Assembly (NCBI GenBank): GCA_944325145.1
Contig: CALYDL010000015.1
Coordinates: 1-52,116, forward strand
Length of the DNA: 52,116 bases
Direction of reading: 5' to 3'
Origin: Candidatus Gastranaerophilales bacterium
GTDB taxonomy: Bacteria > Cyanobacteriota > Vampirovibrionia > Gastranaerophilales > Gastranaerophilaceae
Positions within the stretch are counted from its first letter, which is position 1, and every line of letters begins with the position of its first letter. The notes beneath the pieces were generated by a model that saw nothing but the letters and a program-made list of their open reading frames with translations, did no database searches and was not told the origin of the DNA. The position numbers were made by a program, and so were the translations under genes. This document shows positions 7,837 to 15,810 of this stretch, piece after piece.

Positions 7837-8808
7837 TTAAGGCATAATCTCCATATCGTTGTTTCCATTAATACTTGTTTTAACGTTGCCGTCTGCAAAA
7901 AATTCTTTTGGCTCCATTGTCATTCTAATTCTGTCTGCTTCAACTGTGCTGCCATTTTGCGTAATTTTTGAACGGCCCGTAAAAATAACTTCTTTTGGCT
8001 TTTGAGTTTTAGGGTCAACAAAAACTTGCGCTTTTGGGCCTTGGGCAAAGTAATCTTTAAATGTAACTCTTACATCGCCGCCTGCTATAACATTGTTTGT
8101 TAAGCGGTTATACTGCTGAAACCTTGATTTAACAAATAATCTTGTACCATCATCAAAAGTTAAATCAGAACTTGTATTTCCTGTTAAATAATATTCTTCA
8201 CGGGATGAAATATATTCAAATTTATTACCCTTTAAAACATTAACACCTTCTTTAATAACGACATTTTCTTGAAGTTTTAGGTCTTTAACCGTGCCATCTT
8301 TATCTAAATATGCGCTTGCAAATTCAGAAAATGTTTCAACATCATTATAATGAACAATAACAGAACCTTTTGCTCTCATTAACTTTGTGGTTGTATCGTA
8401 TTGTTGAACATCGGCATTAATTGTAACAACAGGCTGTCTGTCTTTAAGCATAATAGATTGCGTGTCGCCTTCCGCTAAAATGCTTTTTTTAATTAAAGAA
8501 ACTTTCATTATTCTTGATTTTATTTCATGTTTTTTATTGTCTTTGTTTTGAAAAGCATAAGGATTATCATAAAAAACAGCAAGGGAAGGTTTTTTTGTAT
8601 TTGGATCAAGGTTTAATTCAGCCCTTGGAGATTTAACCGTAACATCGCCAACGGTTACTTTAACATCGCCTGAAAAATAACCTTTGTTTTGATCCATTTT
8701 TATCTGTTGTTTATCAGCTTCAATTACAACATTGTTGGAGTCTCCTGCGGCATAAACAATTGCCGTAAAGAAAAGAAATATAAAAAGTGAAAATATTATT
8801 TTTTTCAT
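7837..8808 (-). CDS. lptA: LPS transport periplasmic protein, LptA/OstA family
   Basis: A 323-residue exported protein that would form the periplasmic bridge carrying LPS to the outer membrane. It opens with a clear Sec signal peptide (MKKIIFSLFIFLFFTAIVYA, cleavage likely after the Ala). The mature part is repeated beta-strand OstA sequence such as VVIEADKQQIKMDQNKGYF, MRAKGSVIVHY, YYLTGNTSSDLTFDDG and IFTGRSKITQNGSTVEADR. It is longer than E. coli LptA (185 residues), which suggests about two OstA units. The ribosome binding site AAGGCGGA is strong. It is 10 bases downstream of lptC, its functional partner. Confidence 0.88.
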   Translation of the reverse strand: MKKIIFSLFIFLFFTAIVYAAGDSNNVVIEADKQQIKMDQNKGYFSGDVKVTVGDVTVKSPRAELNLDPNTKKPSLAVFYDNPYAFQNKDNKKHEIKSRIMKVSLIKKSILAEGDTQSIMLKDRQPVVTINADVQQYDTTTKLMRAKGSVIVHYNDVETFSEFASAYLDKDGTVKDLKLQENVVIKEGVNVLKGNKFEYISSREEYYLTGNTSSDLTFDDGTRLFVKSRFQQYNRLTNNVIAGGDVRVTFKDYFAQGPKAQVFVDPKTQKPKEVIFTGRSKITQNGSTVEADRIRMTMEPKEFFADGNVKTSINGNNDMEIMP

Positions 8809-8818
8809 AATTTCCGCC

Positions 8819-9418
8819 TTAATTGGTTAATTCTTGTGGTTTAACTTCATCATCAGAATAAACATTGGTTTGTGTTTTGCCCTTTATTTCAAAAAACGTG
8901 AGCTCGGAATTAAACCTTGCTTCGTTTGCAAATGAAACAAAATCTTCATTTCTTGAAACAACAACATGCCCTTTTGCAACAATGTCTTCATCTTTACCTT
9001 TAAAAACAATTTGATCGGCCCTTATAGACGAGCCGTCATGCGCCACAACAAGGGTGTTGCCCCTTAATGTTATTTTTTTTGTTTCTTCATCGTATGTGCC
9101 AATGTCTGATTTAAAGCTTAAGACAACCTCATTATCAGTATTATAAAAATTGCCTGTTGCTTCATCTAAAATAACAGCGCCCGTTGAACTGTCATAGCTG
9201 CCTTTTGCAGCGTATAATTCCCAATAAATTTCCTCTTCTTTGGTTTCTGTTAAAACAAGGTTTTTAACCGAAACAACCTGATTTTTTCCTGCCCCTTTTT
9301 CAGTTTTTTGAGATTTTCTTATATCTTTAGTTACAACAAAAGACCAAATAAACCCCGAAAGACAAATTAAAACTATTAATGAAAAAAGGATTATATAAAT
9401 CTTTTTCTTGTTCAACAT
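8819..9418 (-). CDS. lptC: LPS export protein LptC
   Basis: A 199-residue inner-membrane anchored protein that passes LPS from the LptBFG transporter to LptA. It starts MLNKKKIYIILFSLIVLICL, one N-terminal membrane helix, followed by a beta-rich periplasmic domain with EIYWELYAAKGSYD and FEIKGKTQTNVYSDD. The frame stays open up to 9517, but that extension would run through a terminator hairpin (9482-9522), and ATG 9418 gives the usual LptC length (E. coli 191). An extended -10 (TGGTACAAT) ends 9 nt upstream of the ATG, and no ribosome binding site is seen. Confidence 0.87.
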   Translation of the reverse strand: MLNKKKIYIILFSLIVLICLSGFIWSFVVTKDIRKSQKTEKGAGKNQVVSVKNLVLTETKEEEIYWELYAAKGSYDSSTGAVILDEATGNFYNTDNEVVLSFKSDIGTYDEETKKITLRGNTLVVAHDGSSIRADQIVFKGKDEDIVAKGHVVVSRNEDFVSFANEARFNSELTFFEIKGKTQTNVYSDDEVKPQELTN

Positions 9419-9427
9419 AATAAGCAA

Positions 9428-9436
9428 ATTGTACCA
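9428..9436 (-). promoter_or_regulatory. Extended -10 promoter for the lptC operon
   Basis: On the minus strand TGGTACAAT is an extended -10 element ending 9 nt before the lptC ATG at 9418. The transcript would have almost no leader. A clear -35 box was not found. Confidence 0.45.
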
Positions 9437-9481
9437 TGAAGAAAGAAAACAAACTAAAATTATTAATATTTTTAAACCATT

Positions 9482-9522
9482 AAAAAATGCCCTAATTGCA
9501 AAAAGCAAAAAAGGCATTTTTT
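9482..9522 (-). terminator. Terminator after the 120-residue unknown gene
   Basis: On the minus strand AAAAAATGCC pairs with GGCATTTTTT, and an inner TTGC/GCAA hairpin lies in the loop. It ends the transcript of 9539-9901 and separates it from the lptC operon. Confidence 0.75.
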
Positions 9523-9538
9523 ATATTATATATTAAAC

Positions 9539-9901
9539 TTATGCACTAAATGACATTAACGCTTTAACTGAACGAGCCGTATCTTGTACTTCTTTTTCAA
9601 TTTCAGAATTAATTGTTTCATCTAAAACAAGAGTTGCAGTTGTTTTATCTTTAAGGGCTAAAAGTTCATTAATAGCTGTCATTGCAACTCTTGCAGATAA
9701 ATCGTTAATGCCTTTGCCTTTATTTTTGATAACAACTTCAAGAGATTCTTTAATATTTTTCTTAACCAAAGCTTTAGAAGCAAGTTCTCTGATTTCATCG
9801 CTTGGTGAATTTGTTCCGATTTCATTCAAAACTCTGACTGAATCAATATCTGAATGTTTTGAGAGTGCTTCAATAATATTGTTTAATTTTTTTGAAACCA
9901 T
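9539..9901 (-). CDS. Unknown 120-residue helical protein, HEAT-like
   Basis: A small soluble all-helical protein. Segments such as DSVRVLNEIGTNSPSDEIRE, ARVAMTAINELLALKDKTTA and EVQDTARSVKALMS resemble pairs of amphipathic helices as in HEAT or armadillo repeats. No catalytic motif is visible. It lies 5 bases downstream of the SFKGN protein gene and ends at a terminator, so the two form a small operon separate from the lipid A genes. The HEAT resemblance is weak and functional inference is not possible. Confidence 0.75.
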   Translation of the reverse strand: MVSKKLNNIIEALSKHSDIDSVRVLNEIGTNSPSDEIRELASKALVKKNIKESLEVVIKNKGKGINDLSARVAMTAINELLALKDKTTATLVLDETINSEIEKEVQDTARSVKALMSFSA

Positions 9902-9906
9902 TTATA

Positions 9907-10365
9907 TTAAACCTCCATATTCCCTAATTCTGCTTTGAACATTTCTTCAAGTTCGCTTACAGGGCGTTTTTGAAGTCTTGAAGGTGTATTTCTTAAGAAA
10001 TCAAAATTAACTTCTGTTGTTGCAAGTTTGTTATATGTATTTACAACATTTTCTTTAATTTTTGAACCAAATGAAATTGCACCTTGTTTAATTGATTCAA
10101 TTTTGTTCATTGTTGCAACTCTTGCGCTTGCAACAAATTTGTTAACTTTTTCTAAACCATCTTGAATAGGGTTTGTTGCACCTGAAGATTTTTTGGTTGA
10201 AGAATCAAAAACATCCATTTGAAGAACATTTCCTTTAAAAGAAATTCCAAACGGGTTTGTTGAATTTGTGTTTTCAGCTTTTGTTTCGTTTGTTTTTTGA
10301 AGTCTTTGAGCTTTAAATCTGTTAAAAGCGTCAAGACCTGCTCTTAGGGGAGAAATTTTTTGCAT
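9907..10365 (-). CDS. Unknown 152-residue protein with SFKGN motif
   Basis: The N-terminal 40 residues are basic and Asn/Thr-rich, followed by FGISFKGNVLQ at residues 39-49, a good copy of the SFxG motif that recurs across this window. The second half contains amphipathic helices (IQDGLEKVNKFVASARVATM) and ends in RPVSELEEMFKAELGNMEV. There is no signal peptide, membrane helix or recognised domain. It is the first gene of a two-gene unit with 9539-9901. A 9-bp hairpin lies in the 85-bp leader between it and purB. Confidence 0.75.
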   Translation of the reverse strand: MQKISPLRAGLDAFNRFKAQRLQKTNETKAENTNSTNPFGISFKGNVLQMDVFDSSTKKSSGATNPIQDGLEKVNKFVASARVATMNKIESIKQGAISFGSKIKENVVNTYNKLATTEVNFDFLRNTPSRLQKRPVSELEEMFKAELGNMEV

Positions 10366-10389
10366 AAGTCTTTTCCTTCTCTTTAGTTG

Positions 10390-10415
10390 TGGTATCTTGT
10401 GGTTTTAAGATACCA
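10390..10415. repeat. 9-bp perfect hairpin in the leader between purB and the SFKGN gene
   Basis: TGGTATCTT (10390-10398) and AAGATACCA (10407-10415) form a perfect 9-bp inverted repeat with an 8-base spacer. No T run follows on either strand, so it is more likely an operator or leader structure than a terminator. Confidence 0.55.
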
Positions 10416-10450
10416 TAGCGAAAAGTTAAATAAATCATATTTCTGTATGA

Positions 10451-11728
10451 TTAAAGCCCAAACCTTGCAAAAATTGTATCTATATTTTTAAGGTAATTTT
10501 TATAACTGAAACATTCTTCAATATCAGAGTTATCTAAATGCTGTTTCATATTTTCTCTAAAGTTGCCATTATTGTTAAAAGCATCCAGTGCTTCTTTTTG
10601 AACAATTTCATAGGCTTTTTCTCTTGTCATACCTTTTTTTATTAAATGCAATAAACAGCTTTGAGAAAAAATTATGCCGCCATATTTATCCAAATTTAAA
10701 AGCATATTTTGTTCTTTTATAACAAGATTATTTATAATGCCATCAAGCCTTGAGAGCATAAAATCTAACAAAATTGTTGAATCAGGGAAAATTACCCTTT
10801 CAACCGAAGAATGAGAAATATCTCTTTCATGCCAAAGAACTATATCTTCCATTGAAGCAGTTAAGTTGCCCCTTACAACCCTTGCTAAACCTGTTAAATT
10901 TTCAGATTTTACGGGGTTTTTCTTATGCGGCATGGCAGATGAACCTTTTTGGCCTTTTGAAAAACCTTCTTCAACTTCAGCAACTTCCCACCTTTGAAGA
11001 TGCCTTACTTCAACTGCAAAATTTTCAATGCAGGAAGCTAAGATTGCTAAAGCTGCCATATAATTTGCATGAACATCTCTTGCAATAATTTGAGTTGAAA
11101 TTTTAGCAGGTTTTAAATTTAAAATTTCAAGCGCTAATTTTTCAATTTCAGGGTCAATATTTGAATATGTGCCCACAGGCCCTGAAATTTGCCCCATTGA
11201 AACTTCATTTAGTGCAAATAAAAGCCTTTCTTTTGCACGGTTGAACATTTCCAAATGATTTAAAATTTTAAACCCGAAGGTTTCAACTTCAGCGCCAATG
11301 CCGTGAGAGCGGCCAACGCATAAAGTATATTTTGTTTTTTTAGCTAAATTTTTTAATGATGAAATAACTTTATCTAAATCATCTAAAATAATTTTTGTAG
11401 AATCTATAATTTGAAGCGCAAAGGCTGTGTCTATAACATCAGAACTTGTTAAGCCCATATGAATAAGCCCTGAATATTTTTCACCGACATTTTCATTAAC
11501 AGATGTTAAAAAAGCAATAACATCATGCTGAACCACTTTTTCAATTTCATCAATTCTTTTTAGGTCAAACTTTGCGGTTTTTTTAATATGTTCTAGGGCC
11601 TCATTTGAAACAACGCCCATTTTATTGTAGGCTTCAACAACAGCAAGTTCAACTTTCAGGTAATAAGAAAACTTTGATTGCTGCGTCCAAATATTTGAAA
11701 TTTCTTCTCTTGAATATCTTGTAATCAT
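10451..11728 (-). CDS. purB: Adenylosuccinate lyase
   Basis: A 425-residue enzyme that removes fumarate from SAICAR and from adenylosuccinate in purine synthesis. The fumarase/aspartase superfamily signature is visible as GSSAMPHKKNPV, along with TSSDVIDTAFALQ, the VGRSHGIGAEVETFG region and QVQRWE-like LQRWEVAEVEE. Length is typical. A TATAAT box (11735-11740) ends 6 nt upstream of the ATG with no ribosome binding site between, which suggests a leaderless transcript. hpt (purine salvage) is at 31545, not linked. Confidence 0.95.
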   Translation of the reverse strand: MITRYSREEISNIWTQQSKFSYYLKVELAVVEAYNKMGVVSNEALEHIKKTAKFDLKRIDEIEKVVQHDVIAFLTSVNENVGEKYSGLIHMGLTSSDVIDTAFALQIIDSTKIILDDLDKVISSLKNLAKKTKYTLCVGRSHGIGAEVETFGFKILNHLEMFNRAKERLLFALNEVSMGQISGPVGTYSNIDPEIEKLALEILNLKPAKISTQIIARDVHANYMAALAILASCIENFAVEVRHLQRWEVAEVEEGFSKGQKGSSAMPHKKNPVKSENLTGLARVVRGNLTASMEDIVLWHERDISHSSVERVIFPDSTILLDFMLSRLDGIINNLVIKEQNMLLNLDKYGGIIFSQSCLLHLIKKGMTREKAYEIVQKEALDAFNNNGNFRENMKQHLDNSDIEECFSYKNYLKNIDTIFARFGL

Positions 11729-11734
11729 AAAATA

Positions 11735-11740
11735 ATTATA
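11735..11740 (-). promoter_or_regulatory. -10 box of purB
   Basis: TATAAT on the minus strand lies 6 nt from the purB ATG. No good -35 box is visible at 16-18 bp. The element sits back to back with the divergent promoter of the 11815 gene. Confidence 0.4.
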
Positions 11741-11749
11741 TAATAAAAA

Positions 11750-11778
11750 TTGATTTTAACCCCCTAAAATGTTATAAT
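11750..11778 (+). promoter_or_regulatory. Sigma-70 type promoter of the 11815 gene
   Basis: TTGATT at 11750-11755 and a consensus TATAAT at 11773-11778 are separated by exactly 17 bp. The predicted start site near 11785 gives a leader of about 30 nt that includes the GAGG ribosome binding site before ATG 11815. Confidence 0.75.
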
Positions 11779-11814
11779 TTATATGCTGCTGTTGTTAACG
11801 GGATGAGGTGCCTT

Positions 11815-12513
11815 ATGAGAGTAGGACAGGTTTCAAGTAGTTCTTTCGGTGCAAGAGATGCGCTCAAAGGGGTTATTTATGCAAAGCCGATAAAAAACGG
11901 TGAAACTCAGGAAGGCATTATAAATGAGGCCTTAAAGGAATTAAATGAGGCCAAATTTGATAAAACGGACGTTTTATATATGCAATCTATGGGTATAAAC
12001 CCGCCATTTGAAAGCGGAAGTGAAGCAGTTGAATATCTAAAAAAGCAAAATATTCCAATTCAATACGGCAAATTTTCGGATAAAAAAGTTCATGCCTGCC
12101 TTGGCAGAAACGAAGAAGGAAAGCCTGCCGTTTTAATTAATGCAAGATATAGAAACGAAGACGATAAGGCAACAATTTTAGCAACCGCAGAAGCAATTGC
12201 CCATGAAGCAGGCCATGGGAAGGACAACGACACAATGAATTCCATTCAAGAGGAATTAGACAATTTAAGTTTAAATGTTTTAGTACATAGGGCTTTTGAG
12301 AAAAAATACCCCGATGTATTTGACGGAAAAGATTCTTTCTTTTTTACAGAAGGCGTTAGCTTGTATCCAAAACTTTTCTTTGAATACGGCGCCGATAAAA
12401 CAGGGCTAAAAGCAAGAGTGGCAGATAAATATGGCCATATGCCGGCGGGTGATAAAAAACACCCCCCTTCAAAATTAGCAGAACAAATTAAAGAATTGGA
12501 TGTATCTGCTTAA
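11815..12513 (+). CDS. HEAGH putative metalloprotein with N-terminal SSFG motif
   Basis: A 232-residue protein with HEAGH at residues 130-134, preceded by helix ATILATAEAIA and followed by acidic residues (IQEELDNL) that could supply a third zinc ligand. This fits a gluzincin-like peptidase or a degenerate relative. No signal peptide is present. The ATG at 11815 is preferred over 11803 because GAGG lies six bases upstream. That start gives MRVGQVSSSSFGARD, placing the SFG motif near the N-terminus as in the other motif proteins. Its stop abuts the stop of tgt on the other strand. Substrate unknown. Confidence 0.75.
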   Translation: MRVGQVSSSSFGARDALKGVIYAKPIKNGETQEGIINEALKELNEAKFDKTDVLYMQSMGINPPFESGSEAVEYLKKQNIPIQYGKFSDKKVHACLGRNEEGKPAVLINARYRNEDDKATILATAEAIAHEAGHGKDNDTMNSIQEELDNLSLNVLVHRAFEKKYPDVFDGKDSFFFTEGVSLYPKLFFEYGADKTGLKARVADKYGHMPAGDKKHPPSKLAEQIKELDVSA

Positions 12514-13641
12514 TTATTTTTTAGCCAATTTTTCGCTCATTACTTTGTAAAATTCATCAAACGTATCATTTAAAATTGCTTCTCTTATTTGATTTGCAAA
12601 ATTAATTAAAAAATGAACGTTATGAATACTTAATAATATTGCAGCGGTTGATTCCTGCACTCTGAATAAATGCCTTATATATGCTTTTGTGTGGTTTCTG
12701 CAAGCGTAACAATTGCAATTGGAATCAAGCGGGGTGAAATCTTCTTCAAATTCTTTATTTTTTATTATTTTATTTCCTTCATAGGTAAAAAACGCCCCAT
12801 GGCGTGCGTTTCTTGTGGGAAGAACGCAATCAAACATATCGACCCCAAATTTTACGCCGTTTAAAAGGTCAATAGGAGTGCCAACACCCATTAAATATCT
12901 TGGTTTATTAAAAGGCAATAATGGCGCAGTTAATTCAACAATTTCATTTTTAATATTTGTCGGTTCACCAACTGAAACCCCGCCTATTGCATAGCCGTGG
13001 GCTTCAAATTCAGAAACCTTTTTAGCAGCTTCAATTCTTAAATTTGGAAAAAATGCCCCTTGAACAATCGGAAATAAAGCTTGCCTTGGGTTTTTATGCG
13101 CTTCAAAACACCTTTCTAACCACCTCATGGTTTTATCTAAGGCGGCTTTTGCATGGGGTTCATCACAAGGATATGGCGCGCATTCATCAAATGCCATGAT
13201 AATATCTGCCCCTAAATCATTTTGAATTTGCATTGAAATTTCAGGGGTTATAAAGTGATATGAACCATTTTTCGGGTCTTGGAATTTAACGCCGTCTTCT
13301 GTTATTTTTCTTAAATTTGATAATGAAAAAACTTGAAAGCCGCCTGAATCTGTTAATATGGGCTTATGCCAATTTTGAAAATTATGAAGGCCGCCTGCTT
13401 TTTTAATTAATTCACACCCTGCCCTTAGATACATATGATATGAATTATTTAAAATAATTTGCGCGCCTGCATCCAATAAATTTTGCCCCGTTAACATTTT
13501 AACGGCAGAATTTGTTCCAACAGGCATAAAGACAGGCGTTTTAATAAGCCCGTGGGGTGTCATTAATTCGCCTGCTCTTGCATTTGAATTTTTATCTTTT
13601 TTTATTACTTTATAGTTGAAAAATTCGTTTGATAATGCCAT
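12514..13641 (-). CDS. tgt: tRNA-guanine transglycosylase (queuosine synthesis)
   Basis: A 375-residue bacterial TGT, which swaps guanine 34 for preQ1 in tRNAs with GUN anticodons. Visible are LTDSGGFQVFSL (catalytic Asp region), GGVSVGEP, the nucleophile region FDCVLPTRNARHG, and the zinc site C-x-C-x2-C in NCNCYACRNHTKAYIRHLF with a distal His. Length is standard. It overlaps the stop codon of ndk by one base, so the two are probably co-transcribed. folE2 at 49058 could feed the same queuosine precursor pathway as well as folate. Confidence 0.96.
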   Translation of the reverse strand: MALSNEFFNYKVIKKDKNSNARAGELMTPHGLIKTPVFMPVGTNSAVKMLTGQNLLDAGAQIILNNSYHMYLRAGCELIKKAGGLHNFQNWHKPILTDSGGFQVFSLSNLRKITEDGVKFQDPKNGSYHFITPEISMQIQNDLGADIIMAFDECAPYPCDEPHAKAALDKTMRWLERCFEAHKNPRQALFPIVQGAFFPNLRIEAAKKVSEFEAHGYAIGGVSVGEPTNIKNEIVELTAPLLPFNKPRYLMGVGTPIDLLNGVKFGVDMFDCVLPTRNARHGAFFTYEGNKIIKNKEFEEDFTPLDSNCNCYACRNHTKAYIRHLFRVQESTAAILLSIHNVHFLINFANQIREAILNDTFDEFYKVMSEKLAKK

Positions 13642-14093
13642 TATTTGCCCATTAAAATTTCAAGTGGTGTTTTGTAGTTGTCGCAAAGTTCTTCTTTTTT
13701 AAACCAAAGGTTAATTTCCCTTTCGGCACTTTCTAAGCTATCTGAAGCGTGGATTGAATTGTATTCTTTAGTCACGCAAAAATCACCCCTGATTGTTCCG
13801 ACGTCTGCTTCATCGGGGTTAGTTTTGCCTACGATGTGGCGAAGCCCTAAAATAACGTTGTCACCTTCCAAAACCATTGCAACAACAGGGCCTGATGTTA
13901 TATATTCAATTAATGAATTATAAAAAGGCTTTCCAAAGTGTTCCGCATAATGTTTTTCGGCTAATTCCAAAGGCACATTCATCATTTTCATACCAATAAT
14001 TTTGTAGCCTTTGTTTTCAATTCTTTCAATAATTTTTGCAATTAATCCTCTTTTAACTGCGTCCGGTTTAAGTGCGGTAAATGTTCTTTCCAT
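13641..14093 (-). CDS. ndk: Nucleoside diphosphate kinase
   Basis: A 150-residue enzyme that moves the gamma phosphate of ATP onto nucleoside diphosphates. The N-terminus ERTFTALKPDAVKRGLIAKI and the active-site histidine segment EYNSIHASDSLESAEREI are diagnostic. Length is normal for bacteria. An AGAGGAAA ribosome binding site precedes the ATG. The gene leads a two-gene unit with tgt. Confidence 0.96.
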   Translation of the reverse strand: MERTFTALKPDAVKRGLIAKIIERIENKGYKIIGMKMMNVPLELAEKHYAEHFGKPFYNSLIEYITSGPVVAMVLEGDNVILGLRHIVGKTNPDEADVGTIRGDFCVTKEYNSIHASDSLESAEREINLWFKKEELCDNYKTPLEILMGK

Positions 14094-14224
14094 AATTCAT
14101 TTCCTCTTAAATTAATATAGAATAATTATACAATAAAAAGTGTTAAAATTTTTGTAAAAATACTTTCCTTTTATTTTTAAATGAACTACCATGGATTAAA
14201 AGACTTGGCATGGAATTTTAAATT

Positions 14225-14671
14225 TTGAGTTTTGGTTCAGTTGTTAAAAACAGGGAAAATATATACAATTGCAGCTATTTAGATGAAATTAGCTTATCAG
14301 GGCTCTTTTTAAGGTCTAAAATTTCAAATTTTCAAAAATCTTTAAGCAGAAACTATACAACACTAAAAAAAATTTTTTCATATTCTGTTATTCAGCCTAT
14401 GGTAACAAATGTTGAATATAACAAATTAAAAGATTTCGGTTTTTTCCCACTTGAAGTAACAACAGATAAAAAAATGCTTGAAGAATTGAAAAAACTTGTT
14501 GAATGGTCTAATTCAGATGAAAAAAATATGCAAAAAACATCTGATGAAATTTTTAATATAAGAGTAAAAGAATTAAAATATTTAATGGCAAATACATCCC
14601 CCACAACACGCCTTGAATTTGAAGCAGGGTATTTTGTTTTAGAAAGATTTATTGAATTTGCAGGAAATTAG
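14225..14671 (+). CDS. Unknown 148-residue protein, TTG start
   Basis: A small soluble protein, MSFGSVVKNREN at the N-terminus if the TTG at 14225 is used; no earlier in-frame start is available because of a stop at 14217-14219. The body is helical and Lys/Glu-rich (DKKMLEELKKLVEWSNSDE), ending in TTRLEFEAGYFVLERFIEFA. No known domain. The residues SFG at 2-4 fit the lineage motif. The stop codon touches the first copy of a 53-bp GC-rich repeat. The start is less certain than the frame. Confidence 0.6.
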   Translation: MSFGSVVKNRENIYNCSYLDEISLSGLFLRSKISNFQKSLSRNYTTLKKIFSYSVIQPMVTNVEYNKLKDFGFFPLEVTTDKKMLEELKKLVEWSNSDEKNMQKTSDEIFNIRVKELKYLMANTSPTTRLEFEAGYFVLERFIEFAGN

Positions 14672-14851
14672 CGGATTTTACGTAGGGCGAAGCGAAGCGT
14701 AGCCCGCCAAGGTGAGCGAACGGCGAAGTGGAAAAATTTCTTGAAAAGAAATTTTGAAACGGAGTACAAGAGAGCGAACCGCTAGTAAAATCCAAGAGGC
14801 GGATTTTACGTAGGGCGAAGCGAAGCGTAGCCCGCCAAGGTGAGCGAACGG
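14671..14851. repeat. Two identical 53-bp GC-rich direct repeats
   Basis: Bases 14671-14723 and 14799-14851 are identical over 53 bp, starting GCGGATTTTACGTAGGGCGA and ending AGGTGAGCGAACGG. Their GC content is far above the surroundings. The 75-bp spacer contains hairpins: AAATTTCTT/AAGAAATTT near 14735, and GTAAAATCC pairing with the GGATTTTAC of the second copy. No protein on either strand looks real. This resembles a dispersed intergenic repeat family. Confidence 0.85.
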
Positions 14852-14856
14852 AACGC

Positions 14857-14883
14857 AAAAAAAAGCCCCTTATAATAAGGGGC
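14857..14883 (-). terminator. Terminator of the prepilin gene
   Basis: On the minus strand GCCCCTTATTATAAGGGGC is followed by eight T residues. It lies 58 bp past the prepilin stop codon. Confidence 0.85.
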
Positions 14884-14940
14884 AAAATGAAAAGATAATT
14901 AAATCTTGGAATATAAAATTCAAGCAAAATCAAAAATAAA

Positions 14941-15663
14941 TTACTTTTGCGCCTGATACATTGCTTTTTGAGCAACAACACCATAGGGAATAGCCCTATC
15001 TTCGGTTATTAAAATCGTAAAAATGTCATTAACTTTTTTATCTGTCGGCAAAGGAACTTTTAAAATATTTTGTTTTGCACATTCATCATTTTTGCAATCA
15101 ACATTGGTTGGATACGGTTTTCTGTCGCCATTAACATCAACTAAAATCGCACATGGCGGTTTTGATGTCTTATTCGGGTTTGTTGCCAAGCCATACGAAC
15201 CGCACCCACCACAAATATTGTTTTTTCTATCATTAACACACGCCCTCACATTTGATTCATGAAGAAGCGGGCCGTTTTGCGCATCGCCATAATTTGATAA
15301 ATGTTCAAAACGCATGCCATCGGTTGTATAAAAACCGGAATTTGTTCCTGTATAGGTTTTTCCAGTATGAGATACATAATGATAAAAAATTCCTAAATTA
15401 TGCATGCCATCATATGATTTCATAACATTCATATGCTTTTGCAAATATCCAAACAAATTAGCATTATCATAAGGGCTTTCGCCATCTATTGCAATATTCA
15501 TTGTAATTGCACTATTTAGAACTGAAACTGCTTTTCTTAATCCTGTTTTAAATTCTTGTTGTTGAGAGTTTGAAATAACACTTGGAATTGCAATTGCAGC
15601 AACTACGCCAATGATAGCAAGCGTGATAAGCACTTCCGCTAATGTAAAACCTCTTTTTTTCAT
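14941..15663 (-). CDS. Type II/IV prepilin-like protein
   Basis: A 240-residue protein with a class III signal peptide: a short basic leader MKKRG, then FTLAEVLITLAIIGVVAAIA, with cleavage expected between Gly5 and Phe6 and the conserved Glu at mature position 5. The extracellular domain is Cys-rich (NNICGGCGSYG, KPPCAILVD, VDCKNDECAKQ) and has DVNGDRK, which may bind calcium. It would be assembled into a type IV pilus or pseudopilus after prepilin peptidase processing. A strong AAAGGA site precedes the ATG. No pilus assembly gene is nearby. Confidence 0.88.
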   Translation of the reverse strand: MKKRGFTLAEVLITLAIIGVVAAIAIPSVISNSQQQEFKTGLRKAVSVLNSAITMNIAIDGESPYDNANLFGYLQKHMNVMKSYDGMHNLGIFYHYVSHTGKTYTGTNSGFYTTDGMRFEHLSNYGDAQNGPLLHESNVRACVNDRKNNICGGCGSYGLATNPNKTSKPPCAILVDVNGDRKPYPTNVDCKNDECAKQNILKVPLPTDKKVNDIFTILITEDRAIPYGVVAQKAMYQAQK

Positions 15664-15712
15664 TAAACTATCCTTTCATTAATTCATTTTTTATTTATTA
15701 TTTTTTTGCTTT

Positions 15713-15765
15713 GTTCATTTTTCTTTTCTTTTTTCATACGCCTATCAAAGAAAAGAAAAACGAAC
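15713..15765. repeat. 19-bp inverted repeat upstream of the prepilin gene
   Basis: GTTCATTTTTCTTTTCTTT (15713-15731) and AAAGAAAAGAAAAACGAAC (15747-15765) are complementary with one mismatch around a 15-base loop. A further AAAAGAAAAG copy follows at about 15769-15778. Confidence 0.7.
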
Positions 15766-15810
15766 CAAAAAGAAAAGAAAACAAGGCTTAATGAATAAGT
15801 TTAACCTTTT

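Noticed and set aside
9419-9517. 33-residue N-terminal extension of LptC
   Set aside because: It would be encoded across a terminator hairpin and the extended -10, and would make LptC longer than usual; ATG 9418 is preferred.
14649-14984. Open frame of 111 codons on the minus strand through the 53-bp repeats
   Set aside because: It crosses the repeat pair and the prepilin terminator and has a composition unlike a protein (runs of Arg/Phe/Leu); it is a by-product of the GC-rich repeat.
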